Assembly (NCBI GenBank): GCA_009760855.2 | Contig: WPIO01000031.1 | Span: forward strand, 4,287,501-4,351,500 | From: Cristatella mucedo | Lineage: Eukaryota > Bryozoa > Phylactolaemata > Cristatellidae | Direction of reading: 5' to 3' | DNA length: 64,000 nucleotides | Shown: positions 32,205-42,214 of the stretch, one piece after another | Position numbering within the stretch: the stretch's first letter is position 1 | How the letters are laid out: the number at the start of each line of letters is the position of its first letter | The notes under the pieces: model-generated | The model's input: the letters and a program-made list of their open reading frames with translations, nothing else | Databases searched by the model: none | Told to the model about the DNA's origin: nothing | Program-made: the position numbers and the translations under genes

Positions 32205-32446
32205 ATGGGAACAAGAGCATTTCGATGACATTTCGAAGAGAAAGCCGTGATCTCGTAAGCGGTCTACCAAGGTCAAGGTTTAGCCCCGTGCCAAAAACAT
32301 CCTGCCCTGATGCTTGTTGTACAAAGGCGACCGGTTTCAATAGCTCTACGCGGCCGGCGAGCTCGCAGCAAACTGGATGGACGCGAGTCGACCCAGCACT
32401 CCTCCGCAGGCAGCTGTTTTGCAGCCGACTCGGCGACGGAGCTTAG
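32205..32446 (+). CDS. candidate second exon following 31400-31541
   Basis: A polypyrimidine-rich acceptor (TTTTTTTTAG) precedes it. Two bases complete the phase-1 codon of the earlier exon, then the frame is open for 79 codons to a TAG. The product is Arg/Ser-rich with no recognised domain. A GTAAGC at 32255 may end the exon early. Confidence 0.3.
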
Positions 32447-32449
32447 CTC

Positions 32450-33690
32450 GCTCGCTCTGCAGCAGCTTGCCGTGAAGAATCGAGCTCGAAGCCAGTGAGA
32501 TGGACTGGAACCGCTGAGAGATCGTAGCACGCCGCGAGCGCCTCGCGCCCGCTCTGCTCAGCTCAGCGGTCAGCCATCGCCGGACGTCGAATGCCTGAAG
32601 AAATGGATGCCGGACGCAGTTGGTCTCGGCAGGAGATCGGCCTCAGATCCGGAGGCTAGGGAGGCCTCCGGCCCGAATCTCGGCCAGATTAACGTAGCGA
32701 ACCACCACCCCCCCCCCCAGCTGCCCGCTGACACGAAGCAGTGTGCAGGGGTCGAATCCACAGCCCTGCTGGTAACGACGCAGGTGCCAAGATGCCTGCT
32801 TTCAGCACCGGATGAGACGCTATTCGCATTCCTCCGTTTGGGCTAAGCGAGTCGGCGAGCTACGGCTCGGCGTCGACGACCATCCTTTGCGTTTTGGAAT
32901 ACACAAAGTCCTTAATGAGGCAGCATAATAAAACGGACAATAAACGTACGGAAGCGCTTACCAACTTCAAATGCATACTACCCACACAGTAAGCCCCTGT
33001 GAAGAATCTGGGGGGAGATTCTATTTATATACTTATATTTATCAATCGCTTACCGAAGCGAGACTTCCGGTCGGTCTGGCTCACTCTAGCAGCTGTCCAA
33101 TTCGCGACTAAGCAGCTGGTCCAAGCTGGATGCTGGGAAGCACAGGTTGTGCGTGTAGAGAGCTCAAGCTGCCACCGAAGCTGGAATGAAATGGCCACCC
33201 CCTCGGAACAACCTTTTCCAGTTCGTAGCCCTTTATAAGCCTTTATAGCCTATGCAAGTTTAATTCGCGTTTATAGCCCAAGGACTCCGCTGTATAGGAC
33301 TTACGAACTAACGGACTGACTACTTGCAACTAGCAATCGCAGCTTCTTATAAGTGTAGATCGAGGCCCCATGGAGGATGCAAGTGCTCTGCGAACTTGCC
33401 AAGCACTACATGCTATAGAGAATGGGAATAAAAGTCAGCCGGTGCCCAATATTGGGCTTGGGCTGACTTCATCGCTCGCTACATGAGCTGGGTGATGGGT
33501 AGGTAGTCAGGTTGCCATGCTCACTGGCAGCAAGCAATCTCGCGAGAGCTCGAGCCTCCCCCAGCCAGGTCGCAGAGCTTCGGGAACTGCTTAAACATAC
33601 TCATAACATACTCATATTATTACCGGTGACAACGAACTGACGACGAGAGCAGCAGTCGAGGCTACGAGCGGCGCGCCGGCCGCACGGCGC
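32450..33690. other. no gene recognised; includes MED14 3' flank
   Basis: It contains a C run at 32708-32719. Minus-strand ATTAAA at 33259-33264, about 430 bp past the MED14 stop, is a possible polyadenylation signal. Confidence 0.3.
33259..33264 (-). terminator. possible MED14 polyadenylation signal ATTAAA
   Basis: TTTAAT on the plus strand reads ATTAAA on the minus strand, 432 bp beyond the stop codon. A common variant signal; support is position only. Confidence 0.2.
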
Positions 33691-33695
33691 ACGAC

Positions 33696-36600
33696 TCAAG
33701 TGGCCCAGTTGAACACGAGCTCCCTAACGAGCGTCATAATCGCGGTGCAGACCTGCTGCTGCTGCTGCTGGGGCTGCTGCTGCAGTAGCAGCTGCTGATG
33801 CTGCTGCTGCGCACGCTTGACCACCTCGGCGACGGCCGAGTACAGGCCGGAGTGCGTGCTCGGCCGCGGGTCGATGTACTGTATGTTGTCGGGCCCGATG
33901 TCGTACACAAATGGCAGGGCGATGCCCACGACCGGCCTCGGCGCGGTGGCGACTCCGGCGGCCACGCCCACCGCGTCGGGCGGGGGGAACGGGGCGGCGC
34001 TGGTCAGCTGCAGCACGAAGAGCATCTTCTTAACGGTGCTAGACATGCGCACGACGGTCGCCGCCGTGCCGGCCTCGGCGATGCGCACGCCCTGCGGAAG
34101 CGTGAGGCACCACTCGACGCGCCAGCGCGCGCCCAGGGCGAGCGCCTCGGGCGCCGGCATCAGCTCCATGCGCAGGATCTGCACGCAGTCGCGCAGCACT
34201 CGCTGCGGCGCGATCAGCAGGCGGCAGAAGGCCGTCAGGCTGTTGGCCTTGTACGGCGGGCCGACCACCTTCAGCTCGAAGTAGCGCTCGAGAACGAGCA
34301 GCTCGTCGGCCGACCAGCGATCGAGCGGCGCCGCCGCAGCAGCCGCCGCGTCGGGTGCCGGGCGCACGCTGAGTCGCAGCGTCTGCAGCGTTGCGCCATC
34401 CATGTGCACCCGGTAGACGAGGCTGTCGTTGCGAAACACGCACACGCCCGGCTCGCTGGCCGGCAGGATGGACATCTTGGGCTCCTCGCTCTGCAGCACG
34501 CGCTGCAGCTGCCGCCTCATTGACACGCTGCCAAGGAAGCGCTCCAGCGGCGAGTAGCCGACGCCGCTGCCAGCGGGCTCGGCCGACGTCGGCGTCACGA
34601 CGCCGTCCGAGCCGCCGGCGGCCGGGCCGGGCCAGGCGCTCGCCGCCAGCATGGCCTCGAACGACGCGTCGGACAGAAGTGACGGCACCGAGCCGGCCCA
34701 GGCGCGCTGCGGCAGCAAACGTGACGATGGGTGCAGCTGCTGCTGCTGCTGCTGAGCAGCAGCGGCCGATTGGCCGTGCGTCAGCAGCGCTCCGCCGCCA
34801 TGCTGCGGCGACTGCCCTATGCCACCGCCCCCGCCCATGGCGGCCAGCGCCCGGTGGGCGGGGGTGCCCGGCGCAGGCGAAGCGGGCAAGTTCTTCGGCG
34901 AGGGCGCGCTAATCATCATCATCGTTGCCGCGGATGCCGGCACGACGGGCATGAGGCCGGCGGCCGAGACGCTGCCGCCGGTGTAGGGCGACCCCTCGCT
35001 GCCGCCGAAAGCCGGGCTGACGAACGTGCCGGGCGACATGTTGACGGGCGACATGATGGGCGCCGGCGACGCGGTCATGGGGTGCTGGTGCGCCGGCGAC
35101 GGCTCCATGAGAGCTGGCTGGTCGAGCGGAGAGGCGAGGCCGAACGCGCCGCCAATACCGGCCGGCGAGGCGGCAGCCATGCCGCCGCCGCCCTTCGGCG
35201 ACGGGGCTTCGAGCGGGAGCAGACGTCGAGGCGAGCTGGCCGAGCCGCCGAAGCCTGCCTGCCTTGGCTGCGGCTGCTGCTGCTCGGACACGTCCATGGC
35301 GGTGGGCGATGGCGGATTGTCGTCGTCGGCAGCGGAGCGCCCGTGTGCCGATCCGACGCCGCAGTCGGCAAACAGGTTGAGGAACGCCTTCAGGCCCTGC
35401 GTGGGAGTCAGGCCGTCGACAATTCGGGACGAGTCGAACGAGCTGTACGCACCGTCGCGCACGGCCACGGCGCCGCCGCCGCGCACGACACACACGTCGA
35501 TGCAGTATGCGCCGCGGTAGGTGGCACGCACGTGCGTGGCCGACTGCGGCAGCAGCACGAACGACGAGGCAGGCTGCGACAGCTTGCTGCTGTGCACGAC
35601 GCCATACGAAGGCGAGGCGCGCAGCGACAGCAGGGCGCCCAGCGGCCGAACCGTGTCCGCCAGCGTCGCCAGGAACTCGGCCAGGTCGAGGTGCGCGTTG
35701 AGGTCGCGCACCAGGAAGTGGGCGGTCAGCGCGTGTGGGTTGCCGCGGCGGCTCGGCGACGAGCGCAGCGCACCGAAGTCGGCCCGGAACTGCCTGTCGG
35801 TCGAGTGCCAATAGACGGTGACCAGATAGCAGGCGGCGGCGCCTCCGCCACCGTCGCCGTAGGCGAACGTCACGCGCCGGTGATCGGCCTTCCAGACGAC
35901 ACACGCCGGCCGCTCGCGTAGCCGCTCGGCCGAACGTTCGACGAGGCCGTGCAGCCGGACCACGGCCGTCCAGTCGGCAAGGAACTCCTGCACCGTCTGC
36001 TGGGCGCCCGACGGCGCCGCCGCACGCATGTCGTAGGCCAGCAGCGTGCGGCACGCCACGGCGCTGCCTCCGCCGCCGCCGAGGTTCGAGCCGTCGCGAC
36101 GTACCGGGCAGCCCTGCAGGGGATGGCTCGAGAACTGGCACTCGGCGACCCACTTTCGCGTCTTCATGTTGGCGCGGAACGTGCAGGCGGCCAGGCTGCC
36201 GGCGAGGCGCCTCGAGGTGCTCTCGTCGCCGCTGAGGCTGTCCCCCACCGACGCCGACGGAAGCTCGAGCACGGTGAGGCAGTAGGCGGACGACGACTGG
36301 TCGCTGCCACCGCCGGCAGCGGCATCCATCAGCTGAGCGCCGTCGTTGGCCAGGCCGCGCTTGTTCAGCTCGTCGGCCAGGATGCCGAACGCGGCGCGCT
36401 CCTCGCAGCAGCTGACCGTCTGGCTCAGCGAGGGCAGGAAGTAGCACGACGCCGCCTGCCTGGCGCTCAGCAGCGCCGCCAGCAGCAGCTGCTCCTCGGG
36501 CGGCGACTGCTGCTGCTGCAGACGCTCTGCCGAGTCCGAAGGAGCGACAAGGAGGCGCAGCGGGCGGCCCGGCTTCAGGTAGGGCCGGCTGGTCACTGCC

Positions 36601-38435
36601 GCCGCCGCCGGCTCCTCGGCGGAGGCCGCCACCGATCCGTCGTGCGTCGCCGGCGACACGGGCAGCAGGTTGAACTCGATGTCGACGCTGAGCGGCCGCG
36701 CCGAGTCGCGCACGTCGACGGCCAAGTAGAAGCCGCCGTGCCTCGCCAGCCGGACGTACAGCCGCTGCGACGCTGCCGGCGGCGACCTGCCGTCGCCGGC
36801 GGCGCCGACGGAAGCAGCGGTCTCGCCCACCAGCGGCAGTCGATCGTAGATGCACGCTCCGGCGAACTGCAGCGTCTTCTTGCAGCGCTGCGCGGCCAGC
36901 CAGACGCGGCAGCGGCCGAGCAGCGCGCTCAGCGTCGACTCGGCGGCGGCAGCGGCTCGAGGGCCGCCGCCGCTGCTGCCGCCGCCCAGCTGCTGCTGCT
37001 GCTCGGACTGGTTCAGGTGGTCCTGAATGTCTCGAGCCAGCGGGCAGTCGGCGTACTGCATGACGGAGACGAGATAGAGGCCCTGCTGGCCGTCGACGGC
37101 CACCTGCACGCGCTCCGACCGCATGCAGGGCGCGAGCAGCGAGAACGACAGCGTCGGTGGCACGTCCGACAGGGCGAACTGGTCAGCAGCGCCGAGCCGC
37201 GCGAGCGCGTCTCGCAGCTCCTGCAGCTTGAGGTTGCTGCGCACGTGCACCGTCTCGAGCAGCAGCCTCTCGAGCGACAGGCAGCCGCCGGGCACGGCGA
37301 TCGGCAGGCCCCAGCGGCGGCCCGCATCGAGCGGCACCTTGGGCGCGTGCGCTACGCGCAGCGGCTTGCCGCCGGCCGCAGCAGCAGCAGTGTCCCAGCC
37401 GCCGCCGCCGCCGCTGCCGCCACCGGTGGCGGGGACGACCACTTCCAGCCGGTAGGGGTTGGCGGCAGGCAGCGCCGCGGCGGTGGCAGCGGCACGCCTC
37501 GGCAGCCAGTAGGCCACGTGCAGGTGCTTGCCAGGCGCGTACGACTCGACGGCAATCGAGTCGTTGAGGTGCTCGAAGATGAGCTTCTGCGCTTGCGCGT
37601 GCAGCACCTCGAGCTGCAGCGACTGGCAGAACGAGTGCAGGCAAGCGTACAGGTCCTGCACGGGCGAGGAGGCGGCGTCGCCGCCGCCGCCGCATTCGCC
37701 GACGGCGCTGAGACGCGACTGGACGAGCTGGTGAACATACTGCACCTGCAGGCCGTGCACGAGCGCCGCTCCGTCGGCCGAGTCGGCGTCGGCGACGAGT
37801 ATGTCGACGTCGAGCAGGCGCCACGCGGTCGCCGCGCCGTCGCCCGTCAGCGTGAGCGCGACCTCGAACTCGTGCTCGACGCGCAGCCGCACGCGGCCGT
37901 GGCTCACCTTGAGCTGCTGGAATGCACGCGGCACGTCGGTCGTCGCGAGGCGATACTCGATCAGCTGGTTCAGCCGCTTGAGCGTCTGCAGCTTCTCCTG
38001 GTGAGTGATGGGATCGGGCGGGATGACGCGCTCGCGGATGCACGTGGGCAGGCGCGGGTACGTGCCGGTGACGAGCACGTCGACGGCGCACGGAATCGAG
38101 AAGGCCGGCAGGCGCGCGTTGACCAGCGTCTCGCGCGCGATCTTGGCGAGCTGGTCGGCGGTGTCGACGAACAGCAGAGTCTGCTGGTCGAGAAAATTCG
38201 ATATGGCCATGCACTTGTCGATCTTGCAGCCGCTCTTCGCCCACTTGACCAAGGCCAGCAGGCGCACGAAGAGCTGCCGCGTGCGGTGCGCCAGGCGAAC
38301 GCACTCCTGCTTCCGTTCGTGGTCTGTTTTCCGCGGCAGCAGCTCGGACAGTACCATTATCTCGTGATAGGTTCGCTGAATGATGTTATCCGTCAGCGTG
38401 CCGAGCGGCACGTTTCCTGGGGCGGCGATCTGCAT
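33696..38435 (-). CDS. MED14: Mediator complex subunit 14 (MED14), intronless
   Basis: MED14 is the central scaffold linking head, middle and tail modules of Mediator, which couples transcription factors to RNA polymerase II in the nucleus. The chosen ATG (38433-38435) is the first in frame and gives 1579 residues; the human protein has 1454. Residues 8-200 match the conserved N-terminal domain: PLGTLTDNIIQRTYHEI, LPRKTDHERK, RTRQLFVRLLALVKW, FLDQQTLLFVDTADQLA, TGTYPRLPTCIRERVIPPDP, RLRVEHEFEVALT. An LxxLL box (LSELL, 29-33) sits where other animals have one. About 1035-1290 is a disordered Pro/Ser/Gly/Ala region with a Q run. The C-terminus has a second Q-rich stretch and ends CTAIMTLVRELVFNWAT, matching the family end. 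There is no intron, stop or frameshift in 4.74 kb. Third codon positions are strongly G/C. Confidence 0.96.
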   Translation of the reverse strand: MQIAAPGNVPLGTLTDNIIQRTYHEIMVLSELLPRKTDHERKQECVRLAHRTRQLFVRLLALVKWAKSGCKIDKCMAISNFLDQQTLLFVDTADQLAKIARETLVNARLPAFSIPCAVDVLVTGTYPRLPTCIRERVIPPDPITHQEKLQTLKRLNQLIEYRLATTDVPRAFQQLKVSHGRVRLRVEHEFEVALTLTGDGAATAWRLLDVDILVADADSADGAALVHGLQVQYVHQLVQSRLSAVGECGGGGDAASSPVQDLYACLHSFCQSLQLEVLHAQAQKLIFEHLNDSIAVESYAPGKHLHVAYWLPRRAAATAAALPAANPYRLEVVVPATGGGSGGGGGWDTAAAAAGGKPLRVAHAPKVPLDAGRRWGLPIAVPGGCLSLERLLLETVHVRSNLKLQELRDALARLGAADQFALSDVPPTLSFSLLAPCMRSERVQVAVDGQQGLYLVSVMQYADCPLARDIQDHLNQSEQQQQLGGGSSGGGPRAAAAAESTLSALLGRCRVWLAAQRCKKTLQFAGACIYDRLPLVGETAASVGAAGDGRSPPAASQRLYVRLARHGGFYLAVDVRDSARPLSVDIEFNLLPVSPATHDGSVAASAEEPAAAAVTSRPYLKPGRPLRLLVAPSDSAERLQQQQSPPEEQLLLAALLSARQAASCYFLPSLSQTVSCCEERAAFGILADELNKRGLANDGAQLMDAAAGGGSDQSSSAYCLTVLELPSASVGDSLSGDESTSRRLAGSLAACTFRANMKTRKWVAECQFSSHPLQGCPVRRDGSNLGGGGGSAVACRTLLAYDMRAAAPSGAQQTVQEFLADWTAVVRLHGLVERSAERLRERPACVVWKADHRRVTFAYGDGGGGAAACYLVTVYWHSTDRQFRADFGALRSSPSRRGNPHALTAHFLVRDLNAHLDLAEFLATLADTVRPLGALLSLRASPSYGVVHSSKLSQPASSFVLLPQSATHVRATYRGAYCIDVCVVRGGGAVAVRDGAYSSFDSSRIVDGLTPTQGLKAFLNLFADCGVGSAHGRSAADDDNPPSPTAMDVSEQQQPQPRQAGFGGSASSPRRLLPLEAPSPKGGGGMAAASPAGIGGAFGLASPLDQPALMEPSPAHQHPMTASPAPIMSPVNMSPGTFVSPAFGGSEGSPYTGGSVSAAGLMPVVPASAATMMMISAPSPKNLPASPAPGTPAHRALAAMGGGGGIGQSPQHGGGALLTHGQSAAAAQQQQQQLHPSSRLLPQRAWAGSVPSLLSDASFEAMLAASAWPGPAAGGSDGVVTPTSAEPAGSGVGYSPLERFLGSVSMRRQLQRVLQSEEPKMSILPASEPGVCVFRNDSLVYRVHMDGATLQTLRLSVRPAPDAAAAAAAPLDRWSADELLVLERYFELKVVGPPYKANSLTAFCRLLIAPQRVLRDCVQILRMELMPAPEALALGARWRVEWCLTLPQGVRIAEAGTAATVVRMSSTVKKMLFVLQLTSAAPFPPPDAVGVAAGVATAPRPVVGIALPFVYDIGPDNIQYIDPRPSTHSGLYSAVAEVVKRAQQQHQQLLLQQQPQQQQQQVCTAIMTLVRELVFNWAT

Positions 38436-38999
38436 TCTCGGGCAGTACGACGCACGCTCGGCAAGGCGACGTCGGACGGACGGCGGCAGTCGCTTCCGGC
38501 TGCTCGACCCGTGCCGGTATGGCTGCCACGCAAATGTGTGTAACGGGCTCGCTGTATGACGCGCAGCCGTCAATCACTGACCTTCAAAGACGTCGCTGCC
38601 GTCTGGCGTAAATGCGGCCACCGGACGCTTGCGTTGCTAATGCCGCTACACCGGGCCGCAGCTTCAAAAGTGCAGCGGCTTGAAGAACTATCCTGCCCAA
38701 TCCGCCAGCTCCAGAAAGTAAAAGGTACACGGGCTATAACTGTTTGCTCTCCGGGCGCCGGATAACGCCTCAGGCGGACCGAAACCCCGGTGCGATGACA
38801 AACGCCTTTTTGTCAGTCATCTGTCGGCTTCTATATTTGCTCAATGCATGTAAATCAGTCGGAAGTAAACGGCAAAACTAACTTTAAAATTTTCTATTTT
38901 CATCGGCGGCGTGCTTTTGCGCATTCATCACCGAAATGGCAACGAGCTACCTGCAGTTTGCGGAACGAAACCTTTATACGTCTACAACCGGTCTGTTTT
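38436..38999. promoter_or_regulatory. MED14 5' flank, presumed promoter
   Basis: The MED14 frame stays open another 138 bp upstream (to about 38573) without an ATG. Beyond that no TATA box or known motif is clear. No divergent gene is recognised. Confidence 0.3.
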
Positions 39000-39330
39000 A
39001 ATTTAATGCAATTTATCTCCGTCTGTAAGTCCACAAAGACTATGTGACTATTACGCAGGAGGATTTTGTGTAGCGCACTTTAAGTCTGAGCGGCTTTCGG
39101 TACGCATTCGGTAGCCAACGGACTTCCGATGTGAAGTGCGTAGAAAGAGATTGAGTTCTCTTACGACGCTATAACAAATGTATTATTATTATAATTATCC
39201 CACGCAAAAAAGACTGTAGAGCCAGTAGAGCAGTAGCGAATGAGTAGCATGGAAATAGCAGCCCAGGACGGCTGGAAAGGATGTGCCGTAGTCGGCAGCA
39301 GGAGAGTAGCTAGGTGCCGTTGCTACTACT
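39000..39330 (-). mobile_element. CR1/L2-like LINE 3' end (minus), interrupted by a second LINE tail (plus)
   Basis: 39005-39125 is the reverse complement of the common 3' block (CGGTACGCATTCGGTAGCCAAC on the plus strand), and 39215-39320 continues it (GAGTAGCATGGAAATAGCAGC). At 39128-39190 a plus-strand tail AAAGAGATTGAGTTCTCT..ATAACAAATG with (ATT)n lies between, so one copy landed in or next to another. Confidence 0.65.
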
Positions 39331-39499
39331 AATGCAGCGCGCACTAAGTATGTCATTCTTGCTCACAGAATAATAGCTTACATATATTTCGCGGGCAAAA
39401 TTGGCCGAAATACAAGTAAGGCATAGTGGCGACTACCCGTACGACCGCATCGCAAATGTACGCAGGATGAACAGGCAGCTGGTCTTCTGGTAAGTTTTT

Positions 39500-39648
39500 A
39501 GCTTATTTAACAGCCTCTTTCGTTAAGCTATTATCACCACTTGCAGCGACAATAAAGGATCACCCACCACAGGATTTGAATCCACGTCCTCGGGACCGAT
39601 GGCACGAAAAGCAACCGCCTTACCTAGTGTGCCGTCAGGGCTCACGTG
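39500..39648 (-). mobile_element. tRNA-derived SINE (family 2)
   Basis: The minus strand shows GTGAGCCCTGACGGCACACT, AGGTAAGGCGGTTGC, a B-box variant GGATTCAAATCC and the 3' end AAAGAGGCTGTTAAATAAGC. Confidence 0.75.
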
Positions 39649-39649
39649 A

Positions 39650-40490
39650 TTTCGCCAACAGTCTGTCTCGCCGGAAATGCCCGAATTAAGGAGTGCATGC
39701 ACATTATCATGAAAACTTCATTCTCAGTGATTTTGTATGTTATAAATTGCATTCGAAAGCATTGAACTTTTGATTTTGCACAGCAGCTTTTCTCCAAGAG
39801 CAGAGCGTACCCTCTTACGAACCGCTGTTGTTCGCGGTTTCACGTTATGGGTGTGAGACGTGAAGAGTATTCAACGGTATTTGGTGTTCATAAGATTGCA
39901 TGTTTTGACTGCTCAGACAAGGACGTGGCATGGGACAAATTGGATCGGGTGATGCCAGCCTGGTGCACTCGTTTTTCTTTAGCCATTGCCCTTTACAAAC
40001 GTGGTGTTCATGACTGGGTACTGGGCCTCCATCTTATGCCAGCAGATGATGGTGTGTTTGCATAGATATTATGTTATATATTCTATCGTATTAACTTACT
40101 TTTATGTAGTGCATCGGCGCTTGTCTGCAGATTACACCACGGGAGGAATTCCGTCTCCCAATCCGGTAATAAACGTGTTGAAGGCTAGCACGAGTCATGA
40201 GTGATTTAGGAGGCACATTACATAGACTGCTGGTGCCCTCCACTCGCAAACATAACAGATAGCATAACAGTGTATGCTGACTTCGATGGGGTTCATGCAT
40301 TTGTGATATTCCGTCTAGACTTATATCACTTACTACTTGCACGTCTTGGATGTGTGTGCAATAAATCTGCATCCAGGGTTGTCTGTTGTGAGCATTGCAA
40401 TTGCCACACCATACCACTTTCATGGATCTGAATTGACTTCAATGTCCTAACGGCACCTTTATGTCCCCTTTTCTTGCTCCTGATGGCCTA
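39650..40490. other. no secure feature
   Basis: An ATG at 39847 opens 72 codons (VHKIACFDCSDKDVAWDKLD) with protein-like composition but no family match, splice site or poly(A) signal, so it is left unassigned. Confidence 0.3.
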
Positions 40491-40496
40491 TTTATA

Positions 40497-40830
40497 ATAG
40501 TAATAATAACAATACGCTTGCATAGCGCCCTCAGTGAACTTCATCTCTTTCTAGTCACTTTACATATACTGACCTATTTGAAATAACAATAATATATTTT
40601 ATATGGCACCATCAGAGAACTCAATCTCTTTCTAGGCACTGCATTTGCCGCAAAGAAAAAACGATCGAATGGTTAGTGGTAGAATGCTATATAAACAACA
40701 AGAATAACATGGTTAGGGGTGACATGCTCTATTCGGTCGTGTTTCCTTTGCAGCAAAGGCAAAGTGCCTAGAAAGAGATTGAGCTCTCTGAGGGCACTTT
40801 ATCGTGTATAACCAATATTATTATTATCAT
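40497..40830. mobile_element. three LINE 3' tails, two minus and one plus (inverted pair)
   Basis: Minus-strand tails at 40497-40566 and 40582-40665 and a plus-strand tail at 40690-40830 share the AAAGAGATTGAG..CTCT block and (ATT)n ends. The outer parts can pair over about 80 bp. Confidence 0.65.
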
Positions 40831-40870
40831 CAAAAAATCCATGTGGACTTAACAGAATTCGCTCAGCCCG

Positions 40871-40980
40871 AGTGAATTTCCCTCTAGTGCCTATTCATGC
40901 TGATATTGCACACATTGTTATCGCCAGTGAATTTTCCTCTAGTGCTTATTCATGCTGATATTGCACACGTTGTTATCGCC
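40871..40980. repeat. 55-bp unit, two tandem copies
   Basis: AGTGAATTTCCCTCTAGTGC.. at 40871 repeats at 40926 with about three changes. Confidence 0.85.
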
Positions 40981-42214
40981 AATCAGTCTAATAAAAGGCT
41001 AATAGTGTCGAAGAAGCGATTAGTGAGAGCACCAGCAAGGGTTGACAAACCTGAAGTGAGGTCAGCTCCAATGACTCAATTCTACGCTTGTAGAAACTAG
41101 TCCGGATGCGACTCGAGTTGATTGATGCAATGTCTTTGTAACTCATTATTTCTATACCGACGGTATTACAAAAACTGTAAAAGGGCAGATGATAAGTGCT
41201 CGGGGTATTAATTTCGGGTAGCGACTTCTCTGTGCATCCAATGTAATTTTCATAAAGTAAGATATTTCTTGAAATTTCTATTTTTGCACGATCAAGCTTA
41301 AACAGTTGTGCCTGTACATACAGTTCACCTAACTATATGGAAGCCCCGAATGGTTGTAGGCTGTCCCGGCAACTAGCTTGTTTGTGGTCATGGTGACTTG
41401 TGGCCCTTCAAACGGGCTCCATTAAAAAGATCACTGCAAGAAATCCTGATAATCGACAGGCAAAGTAGGCTACGCGGCTATAAGCTTTGACACCACAAAT
41501 TGAAAAATAAACGGAAGCATGGCTTCTTGTCAAAACCCCCTTAGAAATCGCTCGAGGAAAATCGAGTTCTTATAAAAGTGCGACCCCTTTGAGTAGTGGA
41601 GGTAACCGGCACTGGATTTGTTAGGCTTCGGGTCAGTGGGAGATTCGGCCCACGGTAGAGAATAACTACTTTCCCCCCCCCCCCCCCCTGCAGTCAGAGA
41701 AAGCCTGAATGACGACACTTCGACGAACGCTGCGATGGCTGCATCAGCAGACGACTTCATTGGCCGCTTCAGGGACAGACAGAACGGCAAACGTGGTCTT
41801 GCACGAGATTGTTCCTTTCGATTCGCCGACGACCGAATCGCGATTAGCCAGCTGCTGAGCACTTGACACAACAACGCGAATTGCTAAGCACTCGATGATG
41901 CTACTTTATGTCGTCAGTGAGTGGCTGGGCCAGAGCGAGACTGCCAGCAGCAGCAGGCGAACAAAGCATCAATTGCTAAGGCATGCAAGACGCAGTAGCA
42001 CCGTGAGAAGCAGACGAAGGTCAGAAACGCAGATCTCGTCCACGCAGATCTCGTCCACGGCTATGCAGCGATTGCAGCACGTAAAAGGCGGCGGCCATCG
42101 CCATCGCCAGTCGCCAGTCGCCGTCGCTTCCGTGGGGGCCAACACAGCAGTAGCAGTGGCGTGGGCAGGCGAAACCCGGCCAGCAGCCGACGTCCTGCGG
42201 CCAACGGTGGCACT
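40981..42214. other. NPC2 3' flank and unassigned DNA
   Basis: A C run at 41672-41688 and GC-richer DNA after 41890 are seen. The minus-strand frame 41530-41874 has no support and may lie in NPC2 3' untranslated DNA. Confidence 0.3.

Noticed and set aside
34909-36855. 648-codon minus-strand frame
   Set aside because: It overlaps MED14 in another register; Arg/Ala/Pro composition only.
33696-38435. MED14 as a dead retropseudogene
   Set aside because: The frame is intact over 1579 codons with conserved ends, and codon third positions are biased. A recent or functional retrocopy cannot be excluded, but decay is absent.
35949-38543. 864-codon open frame on the plus strand
   Set aside because: It lies opposite MED14 and is open only because MED14 codons end in G or C. 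Composition is Arg/Ala/Gln-rich with no recognisable domain.
39847-40065. 72-codon plus-strand frame with ATG
   Set aside because: Composition is plausible, but there is no match, splice site or polyadenylation signal.
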